Assembly (NCBI GenBank): GCA_947629045.1
Contig: CANRCF010000003.1
Span: forward strand, 1 to 64,000
Direction: 5' to 3'
Origin: an uncultured Clostridia bacterium
GTDB taxonomy: Bacteria; Bacillota; Clostridia; TANB77; CAG-508
DNA: 64,000 bases
The position numbers were made by a program, and so were the translations under genes. Below the pieces are notes generated by a model that saw only the letters and a list, made by a program, of their open reading frames with translations, had not been told where the DNA came from and did not search any database. Positions 9,261 through 19,195 of the stretch are shown in pieces. Numbering within the stretch: position 1 is the stretch's first letter; every line of letters starts with the position of its first letter.

Positions 9261-9734
9261 TTATAAAGTTTTATATTGGTTTCTATCTGCTCTTTCATCC
9301 ACTTTTCTATCGAATTGTTCATTTTTGTAAAACCAATCTGTTTGTTTATCTACTGGGTGTGCTTTTCTGTTTTTGTCTAGTAATACATCAAAGAATGCAA
9401 ATAGTGGAATAACAACACCTATTGCTGCAACTAATAAAGACATATAACTGTTCAAAGTTCCTGTTCCTTCTATTACTGACATTGCATTTTGATAGATATA
9501 AACTCCATAATATAGTCCATGTGCTACTAAATATATTGTTGTTGGTAATAATTTTCTTTTTGCTATAAAACAAATACATATAAATGTTATAAATAATAAT
9601 GCTATTTCCATGGTTAAATCCATTGGTTCTGCTATAAATTCTTTTCCCATTGAATATAGTAGTGTTGCTACTACTCTAAATGCCCAAAACATAAAGGCAA
9701 AAATGGCTATTAGCCAACTAGATAAACTTTTCAT
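9261..9734 (-). CDS. Integral membrane protein of unknown function
   Basis: A 157-residue protein with four clear hydrophobic segments (about residues 5-27, 37-60, 65-85 and 95-118) and a charged C-terminal tail of about 35 residues with repeated DKQTD/DRKVDERADR. There is no catalytic motif and I do not recognise the family. It has its own terminator and is likely monocistronic. The native codon use argues for a genuine resident gene. Confidence 0.7.
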   Translation of the reverse strand: MKSLSSWLIAIFAFMFWAFRVVATLLYSMGKEFIAEPMDLTMEIALLFITFICICFIAKRKLLPTTIYLVAHGLYYGVYIYQNAMSVIEGTGTLNSYMSLLVAAIGVVIPLFAFFDVLLDKNRKAHPVDKQTDWFYKNEQFDRKVDERADRNQYKTL

Positions 9735-9861
9735 TGGTTTTTCCTCCTCTAAAAGTGCATTTTATACTATAAGAATTTCAATTTTTAAAAATATTTTAAT
9801 TTTATATAATGTTAGGATTTCATTTTTCAAAAGCCCAACATAAGACCTAAGTCCTATTGTC

Positions 9862-10194
9862 TTAGTCTACGAAGTTAAACTCGTCTTCAAATTTTTCTTT
9901 AAAAATTTCAAATATTTTATTTAATGTTGCTTCATCATCAACACTAACATATGATTCTTCATCCTCTGATTCTGAATCTTCTAATTTAAGGATTACTACT
10001 TCTCCAGGTTCTTCTGATTCTTCTTCTACTGGTAAAAGTACTACGTATTCTTCTCCTTCATATTCAATTAAATCTAGGAATTCAAATTCTACTTCATTTC
10101 CTTCTTCATCGTTTAGAACTAATATATTATCTAATTCCTCTCCCTCATTTAAATTTTCTTCTTGATTTTGATTTAAGTTTTCATTTTCACTCAT
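9862..10194 (-). CDS. yrzB: DUF1292 acidic protein (YrzB family)
   Basis: A 110-residue, strongly acidic protein: an Asp/Glu-rich N-terminus, then the DUF1292 core VLNDEEGNEVEFEFLDLIEY and YVVLLPVEE. The start at 10194 is chosen because AAAGGAGAAAATTAAA precedes that ATG; the frame is open a little further up without a site. The function is unknown, but the gene sits in the conserved ireB-ruvX-yrzB order, which supports identity. Probably one operon with those genes. Confidence 0.85.
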   Translation of the reverse strand: MSENENLNQNQEENLNEGEELDNILVLNDEEGNEVEFEFLDLIEYEGEEYVVLLPVEEESEEPGEVVILKLEDSESEDEESYVSVDDEATLNKIFEIFKEKFEDEFNFVD

Positions 10195-10314
10195 TTTAAT
10201 TTTCTCCTTTCGTTTATATATAATCATTATATTTCTACAATGTTAATATCATTTTTATTATTTGCATATTTTTGAAATATATGCAAAGGCAATTTATGAT
10301 TTTTATATAAAATT

Positions 10315-10734
10315 TTAACTGCTTTTTTTATTCATATAAGTTTCTAAAATATATACTGCTGAAATAGTATCTACTATATCTTTTTTCTTTGTTTTATTAA
10401 TGTTTAAATAATTCATTGTTTTATGAGCGGCAACTGTTGTAAGCCTTTCGTCAATTGTTTCTACTGCTACTTTTGGAAATCTGCATCTTAATTTATGAAT
10501 AAATTTTTCTGTTACTTCTACTCTTGTTGTTTTGGTTCCATCCATATTTATTGGCATACCAATTACAAATACATCAATTGAATACTTTTCTAAAATTTCT
10601 TCTATTCTTTTTAGTGCTAATTTATCGTTTCCTTGATGGTGTATTGTTTCTAAGCCTTGTGCAGTAATCCCAAGTTCGTCTGTAATTGCTAGTCCTATTC
10701 TACTGTCGCCATAATCTATTCCTAATTTTCGCAT
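10315..10734 (-). CDS. ruvX: Putative pre-16S rRNA nuclease / Holliday junction resolvase YqgF
   Basis: A 139-residue RNase H-fold nuclease. The N-terminal LGIDYGDSRIGLAITDELG, the central FVIGMPINMDGTKT, and the C-terminal TIDERLTT with a later catalytic Asp (KKDIVDTISA) are all present, so the active site is intact. In other bacteria it trims the 5' end of 16S rRNA precursors. The ATG at 10734 lies four bases beyond the ireB stop codon, implying translational coupling. Confidence 0.94.
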   Translation of the reverse strand: MRKLGIDYGDSRIGLAITDELGITAQGLETIHHQGNDKLALKRIEEILEKYSIDVFVIGMPINMDGTKTTRVEVTEKFIHKLRCRFPKVAVETIDERLTTVAAHKTMNYLNINKTKKKDIVDTISAVYILETYMNKKSS

Positions 10735-10737
10735 CAA

Positions 10738-10992
10738 TTAATCATCCAATCCTATATAATTTTTAACCATTTTTTCCAATAGTTCATCTCTTTCTACTTG
10801 TCTTATTAAATTTCTAGCATTATTATGACTTGTAATATATGTTGGATCACCTGATAAAATATAACCTACTATTTGATTAATTGGGTTATATCCTTTTTCC
10901 TCTAATGCATGATATACTTCTTTTAATATTTCTCTAACTTTTAAGTTTTTGTCTTTTTCTACTTTAAAACTAACTGTTTCATCAGATATCAT
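10738..10992 (-). CDS. ireB: IreB family regulatory phosphoprotein (UPF0297)
   Basis: An 84-residue protein matching the whole family, with N-terminal [20 protein letters not shown] and the hallmark [20 protein letters not shown] followed by [20 protein letters not shown]. In enterococci IreB is a target of the Ser/Thr kinase IreK; the Thr residues of the N-terminus are retained. It is the first gene of the ireB-ruvX-yrzB cluster. The ATG follows AAAGGAAATGATTTTAAT. Confidence 0.95.
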   Translation of the reverse strand: MISDETVSFKVEKDKNLKVREILKEVYHALEEKGYNPINQIVGYILSGDPTYITSHNNARNLIRQVERDELLEKMVKNYIGLDD

Positions 10993-11076
10993 ATTAAAAT
11001 CATTTCCTTTCTTTACTTATTTAATAGTAATTTTTAACTACTAAATGTTTCTTTTATTTAACTATTTCTAATGAAT

Positions 11077-12159
11077 TTATAAATAGTTTATTGTATTTTC
11101 TTCTACTGGTGCCTCGTCTATATATTCTTCTAATTTTTTAGTAAGTCCTTCTAATGCAGTTCCTTTATAATATGTTGACAATACTACATTTATTTTAGGT
11201 TTTACAGTTTCTACTTTTTTAGTGTTTACTGTTTCAACTTCAATATTTTCTATTCTTTTTTTCAACTCTTTCATGAATGATGTAACTGCTTCTAAATCAA
11301 TTCCTGAAAATACGATTGCAAATTTAGGTCCCATGTATCTTACAAAAATATATTCATTTGACAAGTTTTGTTTTACTAAATCACTTACTTCTGTTATTAA
11401 TTGATTTCCTGTTTCTCTGCTATACGTTTTGTTTATTTCTTCTAGATTTATAATTTTGAACAAGCAAGCTGTTGATGTTACATATTTATCAATTGTTTTT
11501 TTACCTTCTCCAAATAAATATTCTGCCGATTTTAATTGACTAAATAAATCATCTCTAACAATATTTTCTATCACTTGTTGATTTTCAACTGTACGTAGTA
11601 CTGACACAATGTTGTTTTTTATTACTTCTAATAGTGTTGTATCTATATTATCAAATTCATGTGGTTTGCCACCTTCAATTATCCAATAGCCTATATATAC
11701 ATTTTCTACATAAAGAGGGAAAAACATTGCTGATTTTGCTCTTGCAAATTCCATTTTTTGATATGGAAGCCTTTCTCCTTCTTTTTCAACAGTTATATAT
11801 TTAGGTGTTGCAGTTGTTATACTATCTTTAAATATGTCTTCATTTTGAAGATTTCTTAATGCATCCCAGTGTTTTTCATCTACATTAGATGCTTTTACTA
11901 CATATTCTGCACCATCATATACTACAATGGTAGAATATTTTATTTGATATTTTTCAATAAGAATCTCATTTATTTTTTGTATTTTTTCATTTACAGAGGT
12001 AACTTCGCTAATTGTATTCATAAAGTCTTGTAACACGTTTAAGCTTGTTATCTTTTCATTTAAATTTTGAAAATTTTGTATCTTTTTATGTATAGACATA
12101 TTATATATCATTAGTGTCACAATTATTATTACTAATACTATTATCAATCCGATTATCAA
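11077..12159 (-). CDS. Membrane-anchored GAF protein with degenerate GGDEF domain
   Basis: A 360-residue protein: one N-terminal membrane helix (residues 2-20), a coiled stretch, a GAF-like sensor domain (about 40-190) and a diguanylate-cyclase-like fold (about 200-350). In place of GGDEF it reads RYMGPKFAIVF, so the catalytic signature is lost and cyclase activity is unlikely; it may bind nucleotide or partners. It lies 45 bases after the CpaE-like gene and probably belongs to the same operon, which would link it to membrane or surface-structure control. The fold call is mine by motif position; function is unknown. Confidence 0.7.
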   Translation of the reverse strand: MIIGLIIVLVIIIVTLMIYNMSIHKKIQNFQNLNEKITSLNVLQDFMNTISEVTSVNEKIQKINEILIEKYQIKYSTIVVYDGAEYVVKASNVDEKHWDALRNLQNEDIFKDSITTATPKYITVEKEGERLPYQKMEFARAKSAMFFPLYVENVYIGYWIIEGGKPHEFDNIDTTLLEVIKNNIVSVLRTVENQQVIENIVRDDLFSQLKSAEYLFGEGKKTIDKYVTSTACLFKIINLEEINKTYSRETGNQLITEVSDLVKQNLSNEYIFVRYMGPKFAIVFSGIDLEAVTSFMKELKKRIENIEVETVNTKKVETVKPKINVVLSTYYKGTALEGLTKKLEEYIDEAPVEENTINYL

Positions 12160-12204
12160 AAAATCACCTCATTTTATATAATGTTTAAAGTTTTTTATAT
12201 ACTA

Positions 12205-14601
12205 TTAATAATTATTTTTCATTTTGTCTAATGTACTATTCATAGAATTAGGAAAACTATTATAGTTGTTATAATTATTATTTCCTTTATTTTTCATATT
12301 ATTATTTATTAATGGATAAACCATGTCTGCTAATTTTGAAAGTGATGACATAAATATTTTTGAATATCCATTTAATGAAATTTTACAATTAACTAAACCA
12401 TCTAAATATTTTGAATATGTTTGCTCTTCAAAAGGAATTGTACAATATACTGCTGTATCTTTATTAAATAACTCTGTCATAAAAGACATTGATGGGTCAT
12501 TATAATATGCCATTCCTCCAATAATTGTTTTTTCTGAGACACTTCTTAATCTTACTGCTTTATTTAATACTAATCTTAATTTTTCTGGATTTAGTACATT
12601 TTTAGCCTTTAAGTTTCTCATAAATGCTGTTAATGGTTGAATTGTAAGTATGTCAAAAGATTGTACTAAGTATAATTCTTGCGCTTCACTAAAATACTCT
12701 ATGTTTGTTTCAAAATCACAATCTAAAATTACTAATGAATAATTTTTAACTAAAGTTTGTAAAATATTGCTGTAATCATTTATGTTTTGTTCTTCATCTG
12801 GAAGTGTTGTGTACACTGTTAAATTTTTATGAACTTGAATTCCTTCTGGTCTTCCACTTCTTAAATTTTCAATACATGAATATGCCACTTTTCTTAAATT
12901 TTCTTCATTTTCTGTATAAATATAGTATGCATTTCTGTTTTTTGTTAAATCCAATATTGCTGTATTAATTCCTTTTTGAGAAAGCATTTCAGCTACATTA
13001 TTTACTAAAAATGATGTACCATTTTTTGAAGTTCCAACAAATGCTACTACCTTCTTCTCTCTTGTCAATAATGAACTTATACTTTGAGAATTCATGCTAT
13101 TTGCTGTATTTTGTATTGAGTTTTGGTTTGGTGTAGAATTATTTTGTTGTGCATTAAAATTAGTAGCTGTATTACGTTCTGGTATTGTATTTACATTATT
13201 TTGTACTTCTAATGGTTGCTCATCAATAATAGGTTCATCGTCTAAACCTGGAAGAACAAAGTCATTACTTTGAGAAGATGAATTAGATGTATTTTCTTGT
13301 TCTTCTTCACCTAATTCAAATAAATTTACTGGAGTATTATTTTCTTTTACCTGTTCTACTGGATTTATTGTTTCTAATATAGAGGTCTGTTCATTTGGTT
13401 CTGCAACTTCTGGACTGCTTTTTTTAGGTCTTCCTCTTCCTCTTTTTACTACTGGTACTGTTTGAATTCCCTCTGGTTTAGCTTTTCTAGGTCTTCCTCT
13501 TCCCCTTTTTACTTCTGCTTGTGGTTCTATAACTTCACCTTCTGAATTATTTGATGCATTCGTATATGTAGGCTCTACTACATCTTCTGCTTCTACTACT
13601 GTTTGATTATTTTCTGATAAATCATTTAATATATCATCTATTTCTTGTATTTCCTGTACTTTTACTGGTGTTTCTTTATTTTTATTTGCTTGTTCTAATG
13701 AATTTTGCTTCATATTTTCTCTTTTCATTTTATTTTTATCAATAGCAGATGGAATAATTACTGGCTCTGTAATTCTATTTTTACTTAAATTATTCTTAAT
13801 TATATCTAAATCTGGTGTTGTTTCTTTTGGTTTTATTGTTTTAACATATTGGTTAGATTTTGGTTCTGGTTTTTCAAGTTTTATTTTTTTATTACTTGTC
13901 GTTTCTCCAAATGATACAACCTCTTGATATTTACTACTATTAGCTTCTAGCACTGCTTTTACATTTAGTGGTAAAAACTTAGCAATTAATCTTAATTGTG
14001 AATCTGTATATTGGCTAGCTATATGATCAAAACTTTCTACATACTTTTCTTCATTTCCGCCTAACTTTTTATAATGATTTATGATGTTCTGAATTTCTAC
14101 CTCAGTAACATCTCCTTCATTTTCTACTTTATAATCCACATCTTCTGAATCTATATGATAATATACTTTTGCTTCTTTTTTAGTACGTGGTCTTGCTAAT
14201 AAATCACATACATTTGTAATGCTTCTATCTTTTCCAAGTAGAGCATTATATACACCAATTCCAAATAGTTTTACTAATAATGGTTCTGATTTAGTTCTTC
14301 TATCTGTACATATTAAAATTATTGGTATATCTCCCCCAGCTTGGTTTGTAGCTTCATCACTAATGTTGTCCATTTTTTCAAATATAAATTTGTCAATTGA
14401 ATTATAGTCATTATTTGAATATGGTTGTAAATCTTCACTTATAACAATTCTGTCATAAGTTTTATCTCTTTGTAATTCTTTAATAATTGCATTAAAATAA
14501 TACACATTCTTTACTGAAATAATTTCCTTATATTCTTGTTGATATTTTTTTATAATTGACTCTGAAATGCTTTCATTATTTACTGCAAATAATACTTTCA
14601 T
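12205..14601 (-). CDS. CpaE/MinD-like P-loop protein with AT-hook-like linker
   Basis: A 798-residue protein. Residues 1-130 resemble an atypical receiver domain, and 240-490 form a long low-complexity linker with two RGRGRP AT-hook-like motifs near residues 370 and 390. Residues 505-760 resemble the MinD/CpaE (TadZ) ATPase fold. The Walker A equivalent reads FVGTSKNGTSFL, so the canonical catalytic lysine is replaced by Thr; the later VILDCDFETN keeps a Walker B-like Asp. It may be a localisation factor rather than an active ATPase. It follows the small membrane protein gene by four bases. Confidence 0.65.
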   Translation of the reverse strand: MKVLFAVNNESISESIIKKYQQEYKEIISVKNVYYFNAIIKELQRDKTYDRIVISEDLQPYSNNDYNSIDKFIFEKMDNISDEATNQAGGDIPIILICTDRRTKSEPLLVKLFGIGVYNALLGKDRSITNVCDLLARPRTKKEAKVYYHIDSEDVDYKVENEGDVTEVEIQNIINHYKKLGGNEEKYVESFDHIASQYTDSQLRLIAKFLPLNVKAVLEANSSKYQEVVSFGETTSNKKIKLEKPEPKSNQYVKTIKPKETTPDLDIIKNNLSKNRITEPVIIPSAIDKNKMKRENMKQNSLEQANKNKETPVKVQEIQEIDDILNDLSENNQTVVEAEDVVEPTYTNASNNSEGEVIEPQAEVKRGRGRPRKAKPEGIQTVPVVKRGRGRPKKSSPEVAEPNEQTSILETINPVEQVKENNTPVNLFELGEEEQENTSNSSSQSNDFVLPGLDDEPIIDEQPLEVQNNVNTIPERNTATNFNAQQNNSTPNQNSIQNTANSMNSQSISSLLTREKKVVAFVGTSKNGTSFLVNNVAEMLSQKGINTAILDLTKNRNAYYIYTENEENLRKVAYSCIENLRSGRPEGIQVHKNLTVYTTLPDEEQNINDYSNILQTLVKNYSLVILDCDFETNIEYFSEAQELYLVQSFDILTIQPLTAFMRNLKAKNVLNPEKLRLVLNKAVRLRSVSEKTIIGGMAYYNDPSMSFMTELFNKDTAVYCTIPFEEQTYSKYLDGLVNCKISLNGYSKIFMSSLSKLADMVYPLINNNMKNKGNNNYNNYNSFPNSMNSTLDKMKNNY

Positions 14602-14605
14602 TCGT

Positions 14606-15031
14606 TTAACCCCTCCAACCTTTTACAACGATTGCAAAAATTAATGGTAATACTTGGCAAATTACCATTACAGTTATAATGGCAACTAATACACCAAAGC
14701 CTTTATCTTGTACGTCTAACCTTCTAATTCCAATTACATAACGATAAATTGCTGCAATAACAATTCCTATAAATCCGAATGGAATACTATATATTCTAAT
14801 AATGTTTAAGGCATATGCTGCAAAACCATATGTATCGTCACCATATTCTCTTTTATAATCTTCTAAACTACTTAATGCTTTGTCTTTTAATTCTACTAAG
14901 CTTGTACTTGCTGTACTGCTTGATGTTAATGTATTATTAGTTACTTCTTGAGATGCATTTGTAGTATTATATATAGTTATAGTGCAAAATATTATTAAAA
15001 ATATAGATACAAATGCTATTACTTTTTTCAT
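14606..15031 (-). CDS. Small secreted/membrane protein, pilin-like topology
   Basis: A 141-residue protein with a hydrophobic N-terminal signal-like segment (residues 3-22), a Ser/Thr-rich stretch, an amphipathic region and two further hydrophobic helices near residues 77-97 and 110-133, ending in a short basic tail. This is the size and topology of VirB2/TrbC-like pilins, but there is no sequence-level match I can claim. The ATG follows GGAAGGGGCAAAAAATTC. It is the first gene of a three-gene unit with the CpaE-like and GAF-GGDEF genes. Confidence 0.55.
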   Translation of the reverse strand: MKKVIAFVSIFLIIFCTITIYNTTNASQEVTNNTLTSSSTASTSLVELKDKALSSLEDYKREYGDDTYGFAAYALNIIRIYSIPFGFIGIVIAAIYRYVIGIRRLDVQDKGFGVLVAIITVMVICQVLPLIFAIVVKGWRG

Positions 15032-15192
15032 GAATTTTTTGCCCCTTCCTTATTTCATCTATTATACACTTTTTCACTTTCTATATCATACAATAAACAT
15101 TAAAAAATAGCAAGAAAAAAATATATTTTTTTTACTTTTTATAGCTAAAGTTTTTATAAAAATATTTTTATTATTAATTTTATAGTTACTTT

Positions 15193-15354
15193 AAGCTAAA
15201 AATACAATAGTTTTTTGCACCTTGTTGTCGCAACCTTTTATTAAAAAAATTGTATAAATACAATTTTTTAATATATGTTGGTTGCTCCAAGCGCACTTCA
15301 CTTCGTTTCGTTTGAACGCTACGCGGTGCTTTCAAACTATTGTATTTTTAGCTT
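15193..15354. repeat. MITE-like element, family A, copy 1
   Basis: A 162-base element bounded by a perfect 21-base terminal inverted repeat (AAGCTAAAAATACAATAGTTT and its complement). The interior shares, in reverse orientation, the GCACCG...AAGCG...TTGGAGCA...GCGACA...AAGGTGCAA core of the copies at 33609 and 49542. It carries an extra AT-rich palindrome in the middle. It encodes no protein. Confidence 0.85.
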
Positions 15355-15378
15355 TATTAATTACAAATTATTTAATAA

Positions 15379-18300
15379 CTAACATTCTTCAACTCTTGCA
15401 TTTTCTTGTCCGACTAGCTCTTGAAATTGTGTCAAGATCTCAGAATTTAAATATATTCCTCCTCGTACTAAGTCTTTCTTTTCTCCATTTACGATTTGCA
15501 TTTGAATATTGTTTTTTTCTCCTTTAAAGAAGTAAATTGCGCCTTTTAGTTTTTCTCTTGTTAATTCATCTAAATTGGTTATATCTAAAGTAAAAATTTT
15601 CTTTTTAATTTCTTTTAAATTATTTGTATTTTCTGTGCTATTTATTCCATTTTTTATATCTGTAAATTCTTTTATAGTTTTAGCTACAATTTTTGGTTCT
15701 TCATCTTCTCTAATGCTTAATCGTCCTTCTACTAAAACTATATTGTCATTTAGGAGAGCATTAGCACATGTTTGGTAACAACTTTCAAACACTATAATTT
15801 CTGCAGAGCCATACAAGTCATCCACTGTAACAAATGCCATTAGCTTATTATTTTTTGTATATTTCTTTTTAATTGATGAAATAATTCCTGCATATGTAAC
15901 ATTTTGTCCATCCTGCATACCTAACACTTTTGCTCTTTGCTCCAATTCTGGAACGTTGTCGTTTTCTTCATCACTTGAAGTTTCATTTAATTGCCTTAAA
16001 ATCATTGTGTTTATATTTGTTCTTTTTTCAATTTGCTCCCTTATATTTTCTAGTGGATGGCCTGAAATATACAAGCCTAACATTTCTTTTTCCATGCTAA
16101 GCATTTCTTTTTGAGTATATTCTGGTAAGACTGTATATTGATATTTCATCTCTTCAATTTCTGGTGCTTTTCCGCCTAAATCAAACATGCTTACTTGTCC
16201 ATCAAAACTCTTTTTATTACTATCGTTAATCATATCTATAATAATTTCAAATGAAGCCATTAAAGTTTTTCTAGTTTGACCTAAGCTATCAAATGCACCT
16301 GCTTTTATTAAACTTTCTACACATTTTTTATTTACTTGTGCGTCTTTTATTCTTTCACAAAAATCGCTAAAATCTTTAAACTCCCCGCCCTTATTTCTTA
16401 TGCTAACAATTTCGTCTACTGCTGATGTTCCTACATTTTTAATGCTTCCTAGTCCAAAGCGAATTTGATTTTTATCAACTGTAAATTTAGTATCGCTTTT
16501 ATTTATGTCAGGTTTTAAGATTTCAATTCCAAGCCTTTTACATTCTTCAATATAGCCCGGAACTTTATCAAGATTTCCTAAAAAGCTATTTAACATTGCT
16601 GCCATAAATTCTGCTGGATAATATGCTTTTAAATATGCAGTTTGATATGATACTACTGCATAAGCTGCTGCATGTGATTTATTAAATGCATATTTTGCAA
16701 ACTCTGCCATTTCATCAAATATTCTATTTGCAGATGCTTCATCTATTCCATTTCTTACACAGCCAGGAACTACTATATTGCCATTTTCATCTTCTTGACC
16801 ATGTATAAAAATTTCTCTTTCCTTTGCCATTACGTCTAGCTTTTTCTTACCCATTGCTCTTCTTACTAAGTCGGCCCTTCCTAATGAGTAACCTGCTAAA
16901 TCTCTTACTATTTGCATAACCTGCTCTTGATAAACCATACAACCATAAGTAACTTTTAAAATTGGTTTTAATGCTGGGTGTGTGTAAATTGCGTGTTCTG
17001 GGTCTTTTTTGTTTGCAATATATCTTGGAATTTGGTCCATTGGTCCGGGACGATATAGTGAAACACCAGCTATAATATCTTCTAGGCAGTCTGGTTTAAG
17101 CTCTTTCATAAAGTTTGTCATACCTTGACTTTCAAATTGAAAAATTCCAACAGATTCTCCATTTTGCCATAATTTATATACTTTTGGATCATTCATTGCT
17201 TCATCAAATTTTACATCTATTCCTTGATTTTGCTTTACTAAATCAATTGTATCTTTTATAACAGTTAATGTACGAAGACCTAGAAAGTCCATTTTTAGAA
17301 GTCCTAGTTCTTCTAAGGTTGTCATTATATATTGTGTAGAAATTGCACCATCTCTTACATAAAGTGGAACATAGTTTACAACTGGCTCTTTTGTGATAAC
17401 AATACCACAAGCGTGTGTTGATGCCTGTCTTGGCATACCTTCTAATGCCATTGCAATATCTAATAATTTTTTTATATCTTCACTTCCGTCATAAAGCTCT
17501 TTTAGTTCTCTATTTTGTTCCATAGCTTTTTTGATAGTTATATGTATTTCATTTGGTATCATTTTAGCTAGTTTATCAGCCTCTGCATAAGGCAAATCTA
17601 GCACCCTTGCAACATCACGAATTACCATTCTTGCAGACATAGTACCAAATGTAATAATTTGTGATACATGGTCTTTTCCATATTTTGACTCTACATATTC
17701 TATAACTTTATCTCTTTTTTCATAGCAAAAGTCAACGTCAAAATCAGGCATACTAATTCTTTCAGGATTTAAGAAACGCTCGAAGATAAGTCCATATTTT
17801 ATTGGGTCAATATCTGTTATTCCTATACTATATGCTACAATAGAGCCTGCTCCTGAGCCACGCCCCGGTCCTACTGGAATATCATGTGTTTTTGCATAAT
17901 GAATATAATCCCACACTATTAAGAAATAATCTACATAGCCCATTTTTTGAATTACACTTAATTCGTATTTTGCTCTTTCTAGAATTTCTTGTGGAATTGT
18001 TTCGTTGTTTTCTTCTGTATTTTCATCGTTTGTTTTTACTTCAATAGCTTTTTCGCCGTCTTCTTCGTCTTGCAAATTGTAGCCTTTTCCATATCTTTGC
18101 TTTAACCCATCCATTGTAAGTTTTTCTAAATAATCGTAATGAGTTTCAAATTCTTCAGGAACATCATAATTTGGAAGTATTGTATGTCCAAATTCAAATT
18201 CCACATTACATTTTTCTGCAATTTTTACTGTATTTTCAATAGCATCTGGAACATTTCTAAAATAATCAGACATTTCTTCTGGTGATTTTACATATAGCTC

Positions 18301-19020
18301 GTCTGTTTCAAAACGCATTCTATCTGCATCTGACATACGTTTTCCTGTTTGAATACATAAAAGCACTTCATGATTATATGCATCTTCTCTTTTTAAATAG
18401 TGAGCATCATTTGTTGCAACCAAAGGTATGTCTAACTCTCTAGATAGTTGTATTAGCTTTTGGTTTGCTAATACTTGCTCTTTAATTCCGTTATTTTGAA
18501 TTTCTAAATAATAATCGTCTCCAAATAAATTCTTAAACCACAAGGCTACTTCTTTTGCTTTTTCCATGTCATTTGCAAGTATTGCTTGATTTACTTCTCC
18601 TGCAAGGCAAGCACTACAACATACCAAGCCTTCATGATACTCTTCTAATACTTCATGATCTATACGAGGCTTATAATAAAAGCCTTCTGTGTAACCTATT
18701 GAAACTAATTTTGCCAAATTTTTATAACCATCATTATCTTTTGCAAGTAAAATTAGATGGCTGTACTTTCCATCTATATTAGGGTCTTTATCAAATCTAG
18801 AACGGGGTGCCACATAAACCTCGCAACCAATAATTGGCTTTATACCATTTGCTTTACAAGCTTTATAAAAATCTATTGCACCAAACATAGCTCCATGGTC
18901 TGTGATAGCCATTGCATCCATTCCAAGTTCTTTTGCACGAAATGGCAAATCTTTTATTCTATTTGCTCCATCAAGCAAACTAAATTCGCTATGTATGTGT
19001 AAGTGTACAAAATTTGACAT
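15379..19020 (-). CDS. dnaE: DNA polymerase III subunit alpha, DnaE type
   Basis: A 1213-residue replicative polymerase. The PHP domain opens with FVHLHIHSEFSLLDG and has TDHGAMFG. The polymerase core contains GPGRGSGAGS near residue 380 and the catalytic MPDFDVDFC near 420, followed by a helix-hairpin-helix region and an OB-fold near 1000-1080 (VTYAGIISSIKKKYTKNNK). The domain order is DnaE, not PolC. The ATG follows AGAAAGGAACC. It is probably transcribed alone; a family A repeat element sits just beyond its 3' end. Confidence 0.98.
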   Translation of the reverse strand: MSNFVHLHIHSEFSLLDGANRIKDLPFRAKELGMDAMAITDHGAMFGAIDFYKACKANGIKPIIGCEVYVAPRSRFDKDPNIDGKYSHLILLAKDNDGYKNLAKLVSIGYTEGFYYKPRIDHEVLEEYHEGLVCCSACLAGEVNQAILANDMEKAKEVALWFKNLFGDDYYLEIQNNGIKEQVLANQKLIQLSRELDIPLVATNDAHYLKREDAYNHEVLLCIQTGKRMSDADRMRFETDELYVKSPEEMSDYFRNVPDAIENTVKIAEKCNVEFEFGHTILPNYDVPEEFETHYDYLEKLTMDGLKQRYGKGYNLQDEEDGEKAIEVKTNDENTEENNETIPQEILERAKYELSVIQKMGYVDYFLIVWDYIHYAKTHDIPVGPGRGSGAGSIVAYSIGITDIDPIKYGLIFERFLNPERISMPDFDVDFCYEKRDKVIEYVESKYGKDHVSQIITFGTMSARMVIRDVARVLDLPYAEADKLAKMIPNEIHITIKKAMEQNRELKELYDGSEDIKKLLDIAMALEGMPRQASTHACGIVITKEPVVNYVPLYVRDGAISTQYIMTTLEELGLLKMDFLGLRTLTVIKDTIDLVKQNQGIDVKFDEAMNDPKVYKLWQNGESVGIFQFESQGMTNFMKELKPDCLEDIIAGVSLYRPGPMDQIPRYIANKKDPEHAIYTHPALKPILKVTYGCMVYQEQVMQIVRDLAGYSLGRADLVRRAMGKKKLDVMAKEREIFIHGQEDENGNIVVPGCVRNGIDEASANRIFDEMAEFAKYAFNKSHAAAYAVVSYQTAYLKAYYPAEFMAAMLNSFLGNLDKVPGYIEECKRLGIEILKPDINKSDTKFTVDKNQIRFGLGSIKNVGTSAVDEIVSIRNKGGEFKDFSDFCERIKDAQVNKKCVESLIKAGAFDSLGQTRKTLMASFEIIIDMINDSNKKSFDGQVSMFDLGGKAPEIEEMKYQYTVLPEYTQKEMLSMEKEMLGLYISGHPLENIREQIEKRTNINTMILRQLNETSSDEENDNVPELEQRAKVLGMQDGQNVTYAGIISSIKKKYTKNNKLMAFVTVDDLYGSAEIIVFESCYQTCANALLNDNIVLVEGRLSIREDEEPKIVAKTIKEFTDIKNGINSTENTNNLKEIKKKIFTLDITNLDELTREKLKGAIYFFKGEKNNIQMQIVNGEKKDLVRGGIYLNSEILTQFQELVGQENARVEEC

Positions 19021-19081
19021 TTTTAGGTTCCTTTCTAATTGTTTTATATTTTTTACTTTGCATAATTATATTACATTTCAT

Positions 19082-19128
19082 AAAAAAAGAAAAGGGGGAA
19101 TTTTTCTTTTACTCCTTTTCTTTTTTAT
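19082..19128 (-). terminator. Terminator downstream of the pilin-FGE gene
   Basis: On the minus strand AAAAGAAAAGG and CCTTTTCTTTT form a stem followed by a T run. Confidence 0.7.
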
Positions 19129-19195
19129 TATAATGGGTCAAATTCACTATATTATAAAGTCTCATTTTAAATAAAATTTATTATATATTAAAGTT

